Shown one piece after another: positions 43,392 through 51,542 of a stretch of DNA of 64,000 bases. The stretch comes from DASSUW01 sp963830725 (GTDB taxonomy: Bacteria; Actinomycetota; Thermoleophilia; Solirubrobacterales; Solirubrobacteraceae). The DNA lies in the NCBI GenBank assembly GCA_963830725.1, contig CAWHNO010000017.1, forward strand, positions 372,001 through 436,000, in the 5' to 3' direction. Position numbers and translations under genes: made by a program. The first letter of the stretch is position 1; every line of letters starts with the position of its first letter. Under the pieces are notes generated by a model. It was not told where the DNA came from. It saw only the letters and a list, made by a program, of their open reading frames with translations, and made no database searches.

Positions 43392-43850
43392 TCAGCGGCG
43401 TCGGACGTGGCGCACGTCGAGGTCGATGTCCGCGGCCGGCGGCAGCAGGGTCGGGTCGACGAACAGCCCGCACACGTCCACGCTCTCGCAGTCGCAGTGC
43501 TGGGCGACCTTCAGCCAGTGCTTGACCGCCTGCGCGCGCGTGATCAACGCGTCGATGTGCGGCAGCTTGTCGTCGGCGAGCGCGCGGATGTGGGCGCTCG
43601 CGTCGGCAGTACGGTTCTCCGGTCCGGTGAGCGGCGCGATCTCCTCCAGGCTCAGGCCGGCGCGCTGGGCGACGTCGATGATCGAGAGCCGATGCAGCAG
43701 CTCCGGCCGGTAGCGGCGCTGTCCGCCCACGCGCTCGGGTTCGGGGAGCACGCCGACGCGTTCGTAGAAGCGGATGTGCGACGTGTTCAGGCCGGCTTGC
43801 GCGGCGAGCTGGCCGATGGTGAGCAGCGGTTCCTGCGTCGAGGTGGGCAT
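43392..43850 (-). CDS. MerR-family regulator with Cys-rich C-terminal loop
   Basis: 152 residues (a GTG at 43856 is an alternative start). N-terminal MerR domain LLTIGQLAAQAGLNTSHIRF with wing VGVLPEPERVGGQRRYRPEL; after the dimer helix comes QHCDCESVDVCGLFVD, a loop with three cysteines able to bind metal or an Fe-S cluster but unlike the SoxR CxxCxCx5C motif. It sits between two inverted copies of one operator, so it probably activates both flanking genes. Confidence 0.85.
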   Translation of the reverse strand: MPTSTQEPLLTIGQLAAQAGLNTSHIRFYERVGVLPEPERVGGQRRYRPELLHRLSIIDVAQRAGLSLEEIAPLTGPENRTADASAHIRALADDKLPHIDALITRAQAVKHWLKVAQHCDCESVDVCGLFVDPTLLPPAADIDLDVRHVRRR

Positions 43851-43863
43851 GAGCACGCGGTCC

Positions 43864-43894
43864 TTGACTTGAAGTCGTGTTCAAGGTGCACGGT
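43864..43894 (+). promoter_or_regulatory. MerR-type promoter copy 2 (plus strand)
   Basis: TTGACT (43864-43869), 19-bp spacer, CACGGT (43889-43894), with the same CTTGAA-N6-TTCAAG dyad. It begins 13 bp upstream of the MerR ATG and points to the gene at 43928. Confidence 0.75.
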
Positions 43895-43927
43895 AGAAGG
43901 TGCCCGATCCCGATCAAGGACCGTCCG

Positions 43928-44237
43928 ATGACCGATCTCCCGATCGCCTGCACCCTGACCGCCGACGGCATGACCGCCCGCATGGCGCTGATCGACACGC
44001 TCGCCGCCGACGGCCTGCTGGACCGCAGCCCGACCGACACCGGGCATGCGCGTCCGGCTGCGCGACCGCCCCGACATCGAGCAGCGCACGCGCGAGCTCG
44101 TGGCCGCGGAGTCCAAATGCTGCGCGTTCCTGGCCTTCGAGCTCGGCCGCGAGAACGGCCACCTGGTGCTCGACATCTCCGGGCCCGAGGACGCCCGGCC
44201 GGTGATCGACATGTTCTTCGCGCGCGAGGTGACTTGA
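43928..44237 (+). CDS. Second CC-x-FL motif protein (frameshifted)
   Basis: The ATG at 43928 gives MTDLPIACTLTADGMTARMA; after a slip near 44,045 it continues MRVRLRDRPDIEQRTRELVA, ESKCCAFLAFELGRENGHLV and ends DARPVIDMFFAREVT. The paralogue of the 42172 gene product: same Ala-Glu-x-x-CC-x-FL block. About 103 residues when joined. Start of a short run (mini-ORF, thioredoxin remnant, permease) under a MerR-type promoter. Confidence 0.72.
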
Positions 44238-44344
44238 GCGACGACTCGCGTACCGTCGTAGCGTTGGTGGCGATGAGCGTCGCCGTCCACATGGCCGCGG
44301 TCGGCAGCCGGTCGGCCGAGCCGACCGATTTGCGGGTCCGATGA
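44234..44344 (+). CDS. 36-residue membrane micro-protein
   Basis: A TTG start overlapping the previous stop by 4 nt reads SDDSRTVVALVAMSVAVHMA and ends with a short charged tail; its stop overlaps the ATG of the thioredoxin-like gene. The tight overlaps on both sides and a single hydrophobic stretch support a real small protein. Function unknown. Confidence 0.45.
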   Translation: MSDDSRTVVALVAMSVAVHMAAVGSRSAEPTDLRVR

Positions 44345-44656
44345 AGCGCTTGATCGCGCCGCTGGTCCTCGTCGTCGCCGTCGGCCTCGCGCTCGTCCTC
44401 ACCAGCGGCGATGAACAGGAACCCGCCGGCGCGTCGGCCTCCGGACGTCTCGGTCGCGCGACTCGAAGGCGAGGACGTGTTCGCGCTCTCACAGCTCGCT
44501 GCGGCCGAGACGCCCACGCTGTTGTGGTTCTGGGCGCCGTGGTGCCAGATCTGCAACCACGAGGCGCCGGCCATCGAACAGCTCTCCGCGGACGCCCGCG
44601 GTGAGCTCGGCGCGTTCGACACCGGCGACGTCATCGACGCCGCCCGCACGCTCTGA
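44341..44656 (+). pseudogene. Membrane-anchored thioredoxin-like protein with missing middle
   Basis: The N-terminal anchor MKRLIAPLVLVVAVGLALVL is followed, after a slip near 44,445, by EDVFALSQLAAAETPTLLWF, active site WAPWCQICNHEAPAIEQLSA and then directly GAFDTGDVIDAARTL. A TlpA/thioredoxin fold needs some 60-80 residues between the active-site helix and that C-terminal helix, and the cis-Pro strand is absent. An internal deletion is likely, similar to the SMP-30 case. Confidence 0.6.
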
Positions 44657-44687
44657 GCATTACGCGCGACATCCACACCGCACACCG

Positions 44688-45623
44688 ATGACCGGGACAC
44701 CCCTGGCCGAGCGGATCACCGCCGCGCTGCTGCCGCTGGCGCTGCTCGCAGCGGCCGCGGCGCTGCTCCTGCCGTCGGAGCGGGCCGCGGAGCAAGGCGA
44801 CCTCGTGCTCGCCGCGCTCGTCGCGGTCACCGCGCTGGGGATCGCGCCACGAGAGCTGTGGGATCTTCGCGACCGCTGGCAGGCCGTCCTCGCGCTGTCG
44901 CTGGCCCCGTTCGCGGTGCTCGTGCCTCTCGCCTGGGCGATCAGCCGCCTGTTCGAGAGCCCGATTCGCGAAGGCGTGCTCGCCCTCGGGATCACCTCAA
45001 CGGAGGTCGCCGCCGTCGGGCTCGTCGCACTGGCCGCCGGCGACGCCGCGCTGGCGCTCGGCGCGCTCGCCGGATCGCTGATCGCCGCCGCCACCATCGG
45101 TCCCGTCCTCATCGGGCTCCTCGCCGACCCCAACACCGGCGCTGACACGGGCTCGCTGCTCGGCCGCTTCGCCCTCGTGGTCCTGCTCCCCCTCGCCGCC
45201 GCGGTCGCCGCGCGCGCCCTCTGGCCGCGGCTGGCACGCGGCGAACCCTGGTACGCGGCCGCCTCCACCGTGGCCGTCGTCGTGCTGATCTACGCCGCCG
45301 TGAGCGGCAGCAACGCCGGCGACGACCTGCTTCCCGCGCTCGGCGCCGGCGCGGCCTTCCTTGCGCTCTCCGCGATCCCCGCCCTGGCCGCCGCGCGCCT
45401 CGTGAGCCCGCACCGGCGATCGGCTGTCGCGTTGGCGATCTGGCTGCGCGACTTCGCCGTCGCCGCCACGCTTGCCACGCAGGCGTTCGGCACACCGGCG
45501 GCAACCGTGGGCGGTATCTACGGCGTGCTCATGCTGATCGCCGGCGCGCTCGCCACCGCCGCGCTACGACACCGCGAGCACCGGGCAGACCAGCCCCCCG
45601 CCGCAGCCGTCGATCGTGCGTGA
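44688..45623 (+). CDS. Bile acid:sodium symporter (BASS/ACR3)-type permease
   Basis: 311 residues with about nine or ten hydrophobic helices, including AVLALSLAPFAVLVPLAWAI, EGVLALGITSTEVAAVGLVA and LAGSLIAAATIGPVLIGLLA, which is the conserved helix-break region of the BASS fold. Being behind a MerR-type promoter and thioredoxin-like gene, an anion or metalloid (for example arsenite) is possible, but the ACR3 cysteine is not evident. Intact frame; start ATG at 44688. Confidence 0.75.
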   Translation: MTGTPLAERITAALLPLALLAAAAALLLPSERAAEQGDLVLAALVAVTALGIAPRELWDLRDRWQAVLALSLAPFAVLVPLAWAISRLFESPIREGVLALGITSTEVAAVGLVALAAGDAALALGALAGSLIAAATIGPVLIGLLADPNTGADTGSLLGRFALVVLLPLAAAVAARALWPRLARGEPWYAAASTVAVVVLIYAAVSGSNAGDDLLPALGAGAAFLALSAIPALAAARLVSPHRRSAVALAIWLRDFAVAATLATQAFGTPAATVGGIYGVLMLIAGALATAALRHREHRADQPPAAAVDRA

Positions 45624-45687
45624 CGCATAGCGCGGGCGGATGACGAGCACCCGGTCGCGCGCCGCGTTGGCGCCAGGCGTGGTTGCT

Positions 45688-46251
45688 TCAGCTCGTGCGG
45701 GTGGTGATTGCCCGTAGGGCGAGTTGGAGCCAGCGGGCGCGGTCTTCTGCGGGCCGGTCGGTTGGGGCGGTGGTGAAGAGCAGATAGAGGTCGGCGACGG
45801 TGACGTCGGGGTGAACATCGCCGTCGGCCTGTGCGGCGTGGATGAGGTCGGCGAGCGCGGCGCCGGCGCGGTGCTCGGCGTCGGGGTCGCCTGGGGTTGC
45901 TCCGAGGGCGTGGGCTGCGGCTTTGACGGCGTGGTCTGATGCGGAGGCCTCGACGACGCGTTCGAGGAAGGCGCTGAGCTCGTCGAGGGCTCGCGCGCCC
46001 GAGGTTGCGCGCTTGAGGGCGGCGCCGGCGTCGTCGGCCACCTGCTCGACGTATTCGGCAACGACCGCGGCAACGAGATCGGTCTTGGTCGGGAAGTGGC
46101 GGTACAGCGTGCCGACCGCGACGCCCGCGGCCGCGGCGATCTCGTCCATCCCGGCCTCGGGCCCGTGGAGCGTGATCTGCTCGCGCGCGGCGGCGAGGAT
46201 CTTCTTGCGATTGCGGACGGCGTCGGCTCGTGGCGCGCGTGGCTGGGTCAC
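45688..46251 (-). CDS. TetR-family repressor
   Basis: 187 residues. N-terminal helix-turn-helix RKKILAAAREQITLHGPEAG, MDEIAAAAGVAVGTLYRHFP, then a helical ligand domain. GTG start at 46251. It is divergent from the SDR gene; palindromes in the 86-bp gap are its likely operators. Confidence 0.9.
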   Translation of the reverse strand: MTQPRAPRADAVRNRKKILAAAREQITLHGPEAGMDEIAAAAGVAVGTLYRHFPTKTDLVAAVVAEYVEQVADDAGAALKRATSGARALDELSAFLERVVEASASDHAVKAAAHALGATPGDPDAEHRAGAALADLIHAAQADGDVHPDVTVADLYLLFTTAPTDRPAEDRARWLQLALRAITTRTS

Positions 46252-46269
46252 GGAGCTTCCTCGTGGGCC

Positions 46270-46318
46270 TTGACAAACGTGAACTATGATTCATAATAGA
46301 TCATGAACCAGCGTTCAT
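46270..46318 (+). promoter_or_regulatory. SDR promoter with TetR operator
   Basis: TTGACA (46270-46275), 16-bp spacer, CATAAT (46292-46297), followed at 46303-46318 by the dyad ATGAAC-CAGC-GTTCAT. A half-related GTGAAC lies within the spacer. It fits repression of the SDR gene by the TetR protein. Confidence 0.6.
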
Positions 46319-46337
46319 CTTACACGAGGACCACGCC

Positions 46338-47168
46338 ATGACCACCAAGACCGCCCTCGTCACCGGAGCCTCCTCCGGCATCGGCGAGGTCACCGCCCTG
46401 AAGCTGCACGAGCTCGGCTACACCGTCTACGGCGCCGCGCGCCGCACCGAGCGCCTCCAGCAGCTCGCGAGCCGCGGCATCCGGCCGTTGGCGATGGACG
46501 TCACCGACGACGACTCCATGCGCGCCGGTGTCGAGCAGATCGTCGCCGAGACCGGCCGCGTCGACGTCCTGGTCAACAACGCCGGCTATGGCTCCTACGG
46601 CGCCATCGAGGACGTGCCGCTCGACGAGGCGCGCCGCCAGTTCGACGTCAACGTGTTCGGCGCGATGCGCCTGACGCAGCTCGTGCTGCCGCACATGCGC
46701 GAGCAACGCAGTGGCACCGTCGTGAACATCAGCTCGATGGGCGGCAAGATCCACACGCCGCTCGGCGGCTGGTACCACGGCACCAAGTTCGCCGTCGAGG
46801 CCCTCAGCGACTGCCTGCGCCTGGAGGTCAAGCCGTTCGGCATCGACGTCGTCGTCATCGAGCCCGGCGGCATCAAGACCGAATGGGGCGAGATCGCCCG
46901 CGAACGCCTCCTCGCGTCCTCCGGCTCGGGCGCCTACGCCGACCAGGCCAAGGCGATGGCCAGATCGCTCGGCGCGGACGCCAACAGCCGCCGGACCTCC
47001 CCGCCGACCGTGATCGCGAACGCGATCGCCAAGGCCGTCACCGCCAGCCGGCCGAAGACCCGCTACGCCGTCGGCTTCGGCGCCAAGCCGCTGATCGGCC
47101 TGCGCCGACTGCTCCCCGACCGCGCGTTCGACACCGTGATCGCCCGCGCCACCGGCCTGCCCCGCTGA
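46338..47168 (+). CDS. Short-chain dehydrogenase/reductase
   Basis: 276 residues: cofactor loop VTGASSGIGEVTALKL, VNNAGYGSYGAIED, catalytic Ser in VVNISSMGGK and YHGTK, then VVVIEPGGIKTEWGEIA. A classical SDR with unknown substrate. A leader with ACGAGGACC precedes the ATG as a weak ribosome site. Controlled by the divergent TetR protein. Confidence 0.9.
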   Translation: MTTKTALVTGASSGIGEVTALKLHELGYTVYGAARRTERLQQLASRGIRPLAMDVTDDDSMRAGVEQIVAETGRVDVLVNNAGYGSYGAIEDVPLDEARRQFDVNVFGAMRLTQLVLPHMREQRSGTVVNISSMGGKIHTPLGGWYHGTKFAVEALSDCLRLEVKPFGIDVVVIEPGGIKTEWGEIARERLLASSGSGAYADQAKAMARSLGADANSRRTSPPTVIANAIAKAVTASRPKTRYAVGFGAKPLIGLRRLLPDRAFDTVIARATGLPR

Positions 47169-47230
47169 CCCGCCCCACCCCGATCGCACCGCATCTCCGC
47201 TTCCGAATACGTCGCCGATGCGCCCGTCCG

Positions 47231-47250
47231 GGCGTTCCCGCGGGAACGCC
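47231..47250. terminator. Perfect 20-bp palindrome after the SDR gene
   Basis: GGCGTTCCCG immediately followed by its complement CGGGAACGCC. No U-tract; may be a terminator or binding site between the SDR and DUF1801 genes. Confidence 0.4.
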
Positions 47251-47310
47251 TCCTCCCGCTTGTCGTCCGGACCGAAAGCCGACGAGGACGATGCGAGATG
47301 ATCTTGGCGC

Positions 47311-47661
47311 GTGTCTGCAATGGATGACTATCTCGATGACCTGCAGCCGGTGCAGAAGGTCGCGCTGGAACGCGTGCGGGCCGTCGTCGGTGAACTTGCG
47401 CCGGACGCCGAGGAGGGCAAGAGCTACGGCGTGCCCGCGTTCATCTACGCCGGGCGCCCGCTGCTCGGGTTCAGCGCCGCGAAGAAGCACCTGAGCATCT
47501 TCCCGTTCAGCCCTGCGGCGATCGAAGCCGTCAGGGAGCGGCTGGACGGCTTCGACCTCGCCAAGGGAACAATCCGTTTCTCGCCCGACAGACCGGTGCC
47601 GGAAGACGTCCTCGCAGACCTCGTCCGCTCCCGCAAGCAAGAGATCACGACGAAGCGGTGA
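47311..47661 (+). CDS. DUF1801 domain protein
   Basis: 116 residues: PVQKVALERVRAVVGELAPD, EEGKSYGVPAFIYAGRPLLG, AKKHLSIFPFSPAAIEAVRE and GTIRFSPDRPVPEDVLADLV. This is the DUF1801 (YdhG-like) fold seen in frataxin-like iron chaperone candidates. GTG 47311 is 8 nt past a GATGAT box; ATG 47320 is an alternative start. Confidence 0.83.
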   Translation: MSAMDDYLDDLQPVQKVALERVRAVVGELAPDAEEGKSYGVPAFIYAGRPLLGFSAAKKHLSIFPFSPAAIEAVRERLDGFDLAKGTIRFSPDRPVPEDVLADLVRSRKQEITTKR

Positions 47662-47815
47662 TCGGGTCGGGCGCTGCCGCTGTTCGTCAAGAGCACCAGC
47701 GCGGGGGTCCTCGGCGGGCACGGTCCTAAGAGCCGAGGCCCATGCGGCCAACCTGCGCGATGTGCTCGGGGTCATACGTGGGTACACCCGACCCACCCCG
47801 GAAAGGGGGCGCACC

Positions 47816-47926
47816 ATGTTCAGCGTCAAGCTCACGCCCGCACTCGTAGGCGTCATCGTCACGGCAGGGCTGCTCGTTGCCGCCGTGCCGGCCAGCGCCG
47901 GAACGTTCGTCGGCAACCCCACGTAG
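47816..47926 (+). CDS. 36-residue secreted micro-protein
   Basis: MFSVKLTPALVGVIVTAGLL then VAAVPASAGTFVGNPT. A good ribosome site (GGAAAGGGGG) and a textbook signal peptide with ASA cleavage leave a mature peptide of about 8 residues. Either a true small secreted peptide or the head of a truncated secreted protein. A hairpin GTGGGT / ACCCAC lies 25 bp upstream. Confidence 0.45.
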   Translation: MFSVKLTPALVGVIVTAGLLVAAVPASAGTFVGNPT

Positions 47927-47999
47927 GCCAGGCCAACCTGGCTCGGTGAATGCGTGGGCGCAGAGCAAGTGCCGCGTCCACGCTTTCATTGGCGCGGCG

Positions 48000-48125
48000 A
48001 GTCTCTGCTAGCGGCTCCGAGCCGCGACGGCGGAGTCGGCGTGGCGATCGTGTCGATGTAGACCGCGCCGGTGAACCAGTCGCCAGGGCCTGGGTTGGTG
48101 TCCAGAGGTTGCGGGTGATCTCCAT
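48000..48125 (-). pseudogene. Degenerate N-terminal copy of the cupin gene
   Basis: Read from 48125: MEITRN, then after a one-base slip LDTNPGPGDWFTGAVYID and TIATPTPPSRLGAAS. This repeats the first ~44 residues of the intact cupin at 37899 and then breaks off; the cupin barrel is absent. It looks like a partial duplication or the remnant of a paralogue. Confidence 0.7.
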
Positions 48126-48344
48126 CAGGGTCGCCGCGTTGGGTCCGGCATCGACCGCGTCGTCGACCTGCTCGTCGGCTTCGACGAAGTCCACGGCACA
48201 GAGCCAAAACTGACCTCATATTGGCCAGCGCTTCTGCCGGGCGAACAGGGTGTTCCCGTTCTCACTCGTCCAGAAGTGGAAGAGTCTCACTGTTACCATA
48301 ATTCCCTGCTAACAGGCTGGGTTCGCGCCCGCCCGTAAAGCGTG

Positions 48345-48815
48345 GCAGAGACCATGCTCACGCGCCTGCCGACGTTCCCGCTGAGCAAGGTGCGGCCGCC
48401 GGGCAGCCTGGCCTGGCTCCATGGGCTGGACAGCTGGACCCTGCCCTGCGCCTGGCGTCCTTGTACGGGCTGCCCGCGCGCCTGCGGGGCACGGTTGCGG
48501 CTGCCACCGCATGGAACATGCCCGCGCCGGACGACCTGCCGGATGCGCCGGCAATGGTCCAGCGGTTCGCATACGTCCCGCCGTCCTGACGACGCAGATG
48601 CCCATGAGTGGCCAACACTGGTAAGACCCGCCACCGTGGGACGACGAGGACGAGGACACCATCGCCTCGGACGCGGTGGCCAAGTCGTGCGATGTACCCC
48701 GGCATCGACGACGTCGCCGGGGACGGCGCCGTTGGTCGGGCGCGGCTGGGCGACGACCAGCGCGCGGAGCTCCACATGAAGGGCTGCAGATTGCGGTAGG
48801 GTTGCGTCAGGTCAC
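48345..48815 (+). pseudogene. Eroded coding sequence of unknown origin
   Basis: Coding-like pieces occur in different frames: TMLTRLPTFPLSKVRPPGSL, then ALRLASLYGLPARLRGTVAA ending RFAYVPPS at 48589, and further on GIDDVAGDGAVGRARLGDDQ ending at 48799. The GC3 bias suggests former genes with frameshifts. No family is recognised. The flanks (48.2-48.35 kb) are AT-richer than the rest, typical of a foreign or decayed patch. Confidence 0.3.
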
Positions 48816-48878
48816 GGCTTTCTCGGTGAGCCAGGCTTTCCCGGTCAGCCGCGTCACTTCCAGGTGGAGGGAGTCGTC

Positions 48879-50285
48879 GTGCGCCATTCCAGAAGCGTTA
48901 CCCGGACGATCGTGGGGTTGCTCGCCGCGTTCGTCAGCTTCGCTCTGCTCGCGTGCGGAGTCGCAGCGGCCTCCATCACTCTCTTTGAGCCGCCCCTCTT
49001 CTCCGCTGGGCCGTCCGGCATGGGTTGTCCGTCAACGGACAGAGCGGCGTCGGCGGCTTCCCCTGGAAGAGCTCTCCCCTTGGGGCGATTACCTGTCTCG
49101 GTTGGCCGGTGCCCCCCCACCCCAACCACACGGACAGTACGACCAGGAGGTCGTCCCCAACACTGTCGCTCCTCCTGGCGATCCTCCTGGGTTCGGCGGT
49201 CAATCGTTGCGTATGTCGAACGCATGTGCGTCTGGTGAGTTCTTCTACCAGACGTATTCCCCACAGGAGCCAGACAGGTCGGCGAGGCGCGGCCCAATAA
49301 GGTGTTCATCGCCGAGTTCGCGTTTATGTCCAAGACGCCCGCCTTCCAGCCCGGACTGTTCTTGAGCGTCAGCCCGGACTCTGGCGAGGGCTCGCGCATG
49401 TCCTGGGTGGGCCTGCAAGACACTGCGGCCGGTATTCAGGTCAGCGTCAACGACACCCCCGACGTCGATGGCGAGTTCGTCGCGCACCCTGGCCCGCTGC
49501 TTGGCCGCAGCAGTCCGCACAGGATCAGGTTCCGGATCAAGGTCAACCAGGGCCTGGACAACGACGTGGTGCGAATCGCCGTCGACGGTCGTGACCTCTG
49601 GTGTGCTTCACGACGTGGGAGAACTACTACCGCACCGCTCCGGAGCAGGCACCGCCGCCGAACCGCAATACGCCCGCGACCATCAACAGCCTGCAGTTCC
49701 GCTCCAGCGTGCCGGGGCCCCCTGCCCTCGCCCGGTGGTGGCTACCTGTTCGACAACGTGAGTATCACTCCGAGTAACGGCCCTGGTCCCAAGCCTTGCC
49801 CGGGCGGGGGAGAAGGCCCGCCGCCAGTTGACATCGACAAGACGGCACAAACGCAGTTCGCGCGGCCGGGCGACCTCGTCACGTACCGGATCACCGTGAG
49901 AAACCGCGGCGACGCGCCGGTGCGCGGGCTGCGGGCGTGCGACCGGACGCCGCGCGCGCTGAGGTTCGTGGGGGCCCGGCCGCGTCTGCGTCGCGCTGCC
50001 GGCGGTCGGCTGTGCCGCACGATCCGTCTACTGCGGCCCGGTCAGCGCAAGACGTTCCGCGCCACCTTCCGGGTGCGCGCGAACGTCACGGCTGACACCG
50101 TCACCAACGGCGGCAGCGTGGACATCCCCACCGGGTCCGCGCCGTCAGCGTCCCCGCCCGACAGTGCCGCCGTCATCCCCAAGCCGCGGCGACGCGTGCT
50201 CGGCAGGGCTAGCGCGACGATCGGGATCCGCCGAGCCGGAGCCTGCGGGGCGGCAGTGAACCCTCGCGCCCACGCAGCCTGCTGA
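48879..50285 (+). CDS. Secreted protein with C-terminal DUF11-type repeat (frameshifted)
   Basis: GTG at 48879 behind GGAGGGAG gives a signal peptide (TRTIVGLLAAFVSFALLACG). After slips near 49,030 and 49,290 follow NKVFIAEFAFMSKTPAFQPG, SWVGLQDTAAGIQVSVNDTP and VNQGLDNDVVRIAVDGRDL; another slip near 49,600 leads to FDNVSITPSNGPGPKPCPGG. The end holds a DUF11-like domain (ARPGDLVTYRITVRNRGDAP; LRPGQRKTFRATFRVRANVT). About 468 residues when joined. A lectin/laminin-like middle and DUF11 end suggest a surface adhesin-like protein. Confidence 0.6.
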
Positions 50286-50300
50286 GGATGAGCCCGCGGC

Positions 50301-50326
50301 GGCGGGCGGCCTTTCGGTCGCCCGCC
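50301..50326 (+). terminator. Hairpin after the DUF11 protein gene
   Basis: GGCGGGCGGCC-TTTC-GGTCGCCCGCC, 11-bp stem with one G-T pair, 16 bp past the stop. No U-tract. Confidence 0.5.
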
Positions 50327-50569
50327 GACTGCGCCAGTGAGCCTGGGGTGGCCGCCTGGCGGGCCACCGCAGCCATGCGAGCGTTCGCTCGCTCCTGAAA
50401 ATGAACGATCAGCGGCAGCGCAGCGAGCAGCCGGACCGCCGCGCTGCTGCATCGCGGCGGCAACAGCAACCCCGAGCGCTCATGGCATTAGCCGCGGCCG
50501 GCCAGAGCCGGGGTCTACGCGGGGGTCTGGCGCAGCCACGCTCTTCTCTCCGGCGGCACCCAGGCAGAC

Positions 50570-50596
50570 AAAAAGCCCGCCTTTGCGGGCCTTTTG
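50570..50596 (-). terminator. Terminator of the tRNA-Val gene
   Basis: Stem AGGCCCGC / GCGGGCTT around AAAG on the minus strand, followed by TTTTTGTCTG; A-rich on the other side, so it may work both ways. It lies 6 bp past the 3' end of the tRNA gene. Confidence 0.8.
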
Positions 50597-50601
50597 TGAG
50601 G

Positions 50602-50674
50602 TGGGCGATACTGGGCTCGAACCAGTGACCTCCGCCTTGTCGAGACGGCGCTCTCCCAGCTGAGCTAATCGCCC
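50602..50674 (-). tRNA. tRNA-Val (anticodon GAC)
   Basis: Cloverleaf on the minus strand: acceptor GGGCGAT / ATCGCCC, D-arm GCTC-AGCTGGGA-GAGC, anticodon arm CCGTC-TCGACAA-GGCGG with GAC at 34-36, T-arm ACTGG-TTCGAGC-CCAGT. Discriminator A; only CC of CCA is encoded. Position 33 would be C rather than the near-universal U, so check that base. Confidence 0.85.
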
Positions 50675-50714
50675 GGGAGGTTGCCAAGCGTAGCAATGGG
50701 ATAGCACTCGCTCC

Positions 50715-51542
50715 ATGAGCAACGGAGACGAGTTCGTCGAGGTCCGTGGAGTGCGGGTTCCAGCGCTTGGATTCGGGACCTGGCTGGTGACCGAGCAGGA
50801 CGCGACCGACGGCGTCCGGGAGGCGCTCGAGATCGGCTATCGGCAGATCGACACCGCTCGCGCATACGAGAACGAACGCGAGGTCGGGCGGGGGATCGCC
50901 GAGAGCGGCGTGCCGCGCGACGAGATCTTCCTTACGACCAAGGTGCCGCACGACGACGCGACGGCCGACCGGGTCGAGCGGGACGCCGAACAGTCGCTGG
51001 AGCGGCTCGGCGTCGACCACCTCGACCTGCTGCTGCTGCACTGGCCGAACCCCGACGTGCCGCTCGAGGAGACGCTCGGCGCGCTGAACAAGGTCCGCGA
51101 GGACGGACGGACGCGGCAGATCGGGGTGTCGAACTTCCCAGCCGGGCTCCTGCGACAGGCCCTCGAGATCGCGCCGGTGTTCTGCAACCAGGTCGAGTAC
51201 CACCCGTTCCTGGACCAGAGCGCCCTGCTCGACCTCGCGCGAGCGAACGAGGTGCTGATCACCGCGTACTCGCCGCTCGCCCACGGCAAGGTCCCCGGCG
51301 ACGAGACGCTCCGCAGCATCGGCGCCAGACACGGCAAGACCGCCGGCCAGGTGGCGCTGCGGTGGCTGCTCGACCAGCCGGGCGTGAGCCCGATCCCGAA
51401 GGCGTCCTCCCGCGAGCGCCGGCAGGAGAACTTCGACGTCTTCGACTTCGCGCTCACGGACGAGGACCGCGAGCAGATCGAGCAGCTCCCGAAGGACGTC
51501 CGCACCGCCGACCCGCCGTGGGCGCCGGACTGGGACGCATGA
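50715..51542 (+). CDS. Aldo/keto reductase (diketo-gulonate reductase-type)
   Basis: 275 residues: VPALGFGTWLVTEQDATDGV, Asp/Tyr in QIDTARAYENEREVG, Lys in FLTTKVPHDD, His in LLLLHWPNPDVPL, and IPKASSRERRQENFDVFDF at the cofactor site. This is the AKR5 (DkgA/B-like) branch. Its stop overlaps the start of the dehydrogenase gene by ATGA, so the two, and probably the transporter, form an operon. Confidence 0.92.
   Translation: MSNGDEFVEVRGVRVPALGFGTWLVTEQDATDGVREALEIGYRQIDTARAYENEREVGRGIAESGVPRDEIFLTTKVPHDDATADRVERDAEQSLERLGVDHLDLLLLHWPNPDVPLEETLGALNKVREDGRTRQIGVSNFPAGLLRQALEIAPVFCNQVEYHPFLDQSALLDLARANEVLITAYSPLAHGKVPGDETLRSIGARHGKTAGQVALRWLLDQPGVSPIPKASSRERRQENFDVFDFALTDEDREQIEQLPKDVRTADPPWAPDWDA

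Noticed and set aside
43392..43850. SoxR
   Set aside because: The cysteine spacing (CxCx5C) does not match the SoxR iron-sulphur motif.
48345..48815. Intact 145-residue ORF starting at 48342
   Set aside because: Its second half is Arg/Cys/Pro-rich shadow sequence, while better codon bias appears in a different frame; a frameshifted remnant is more likely.
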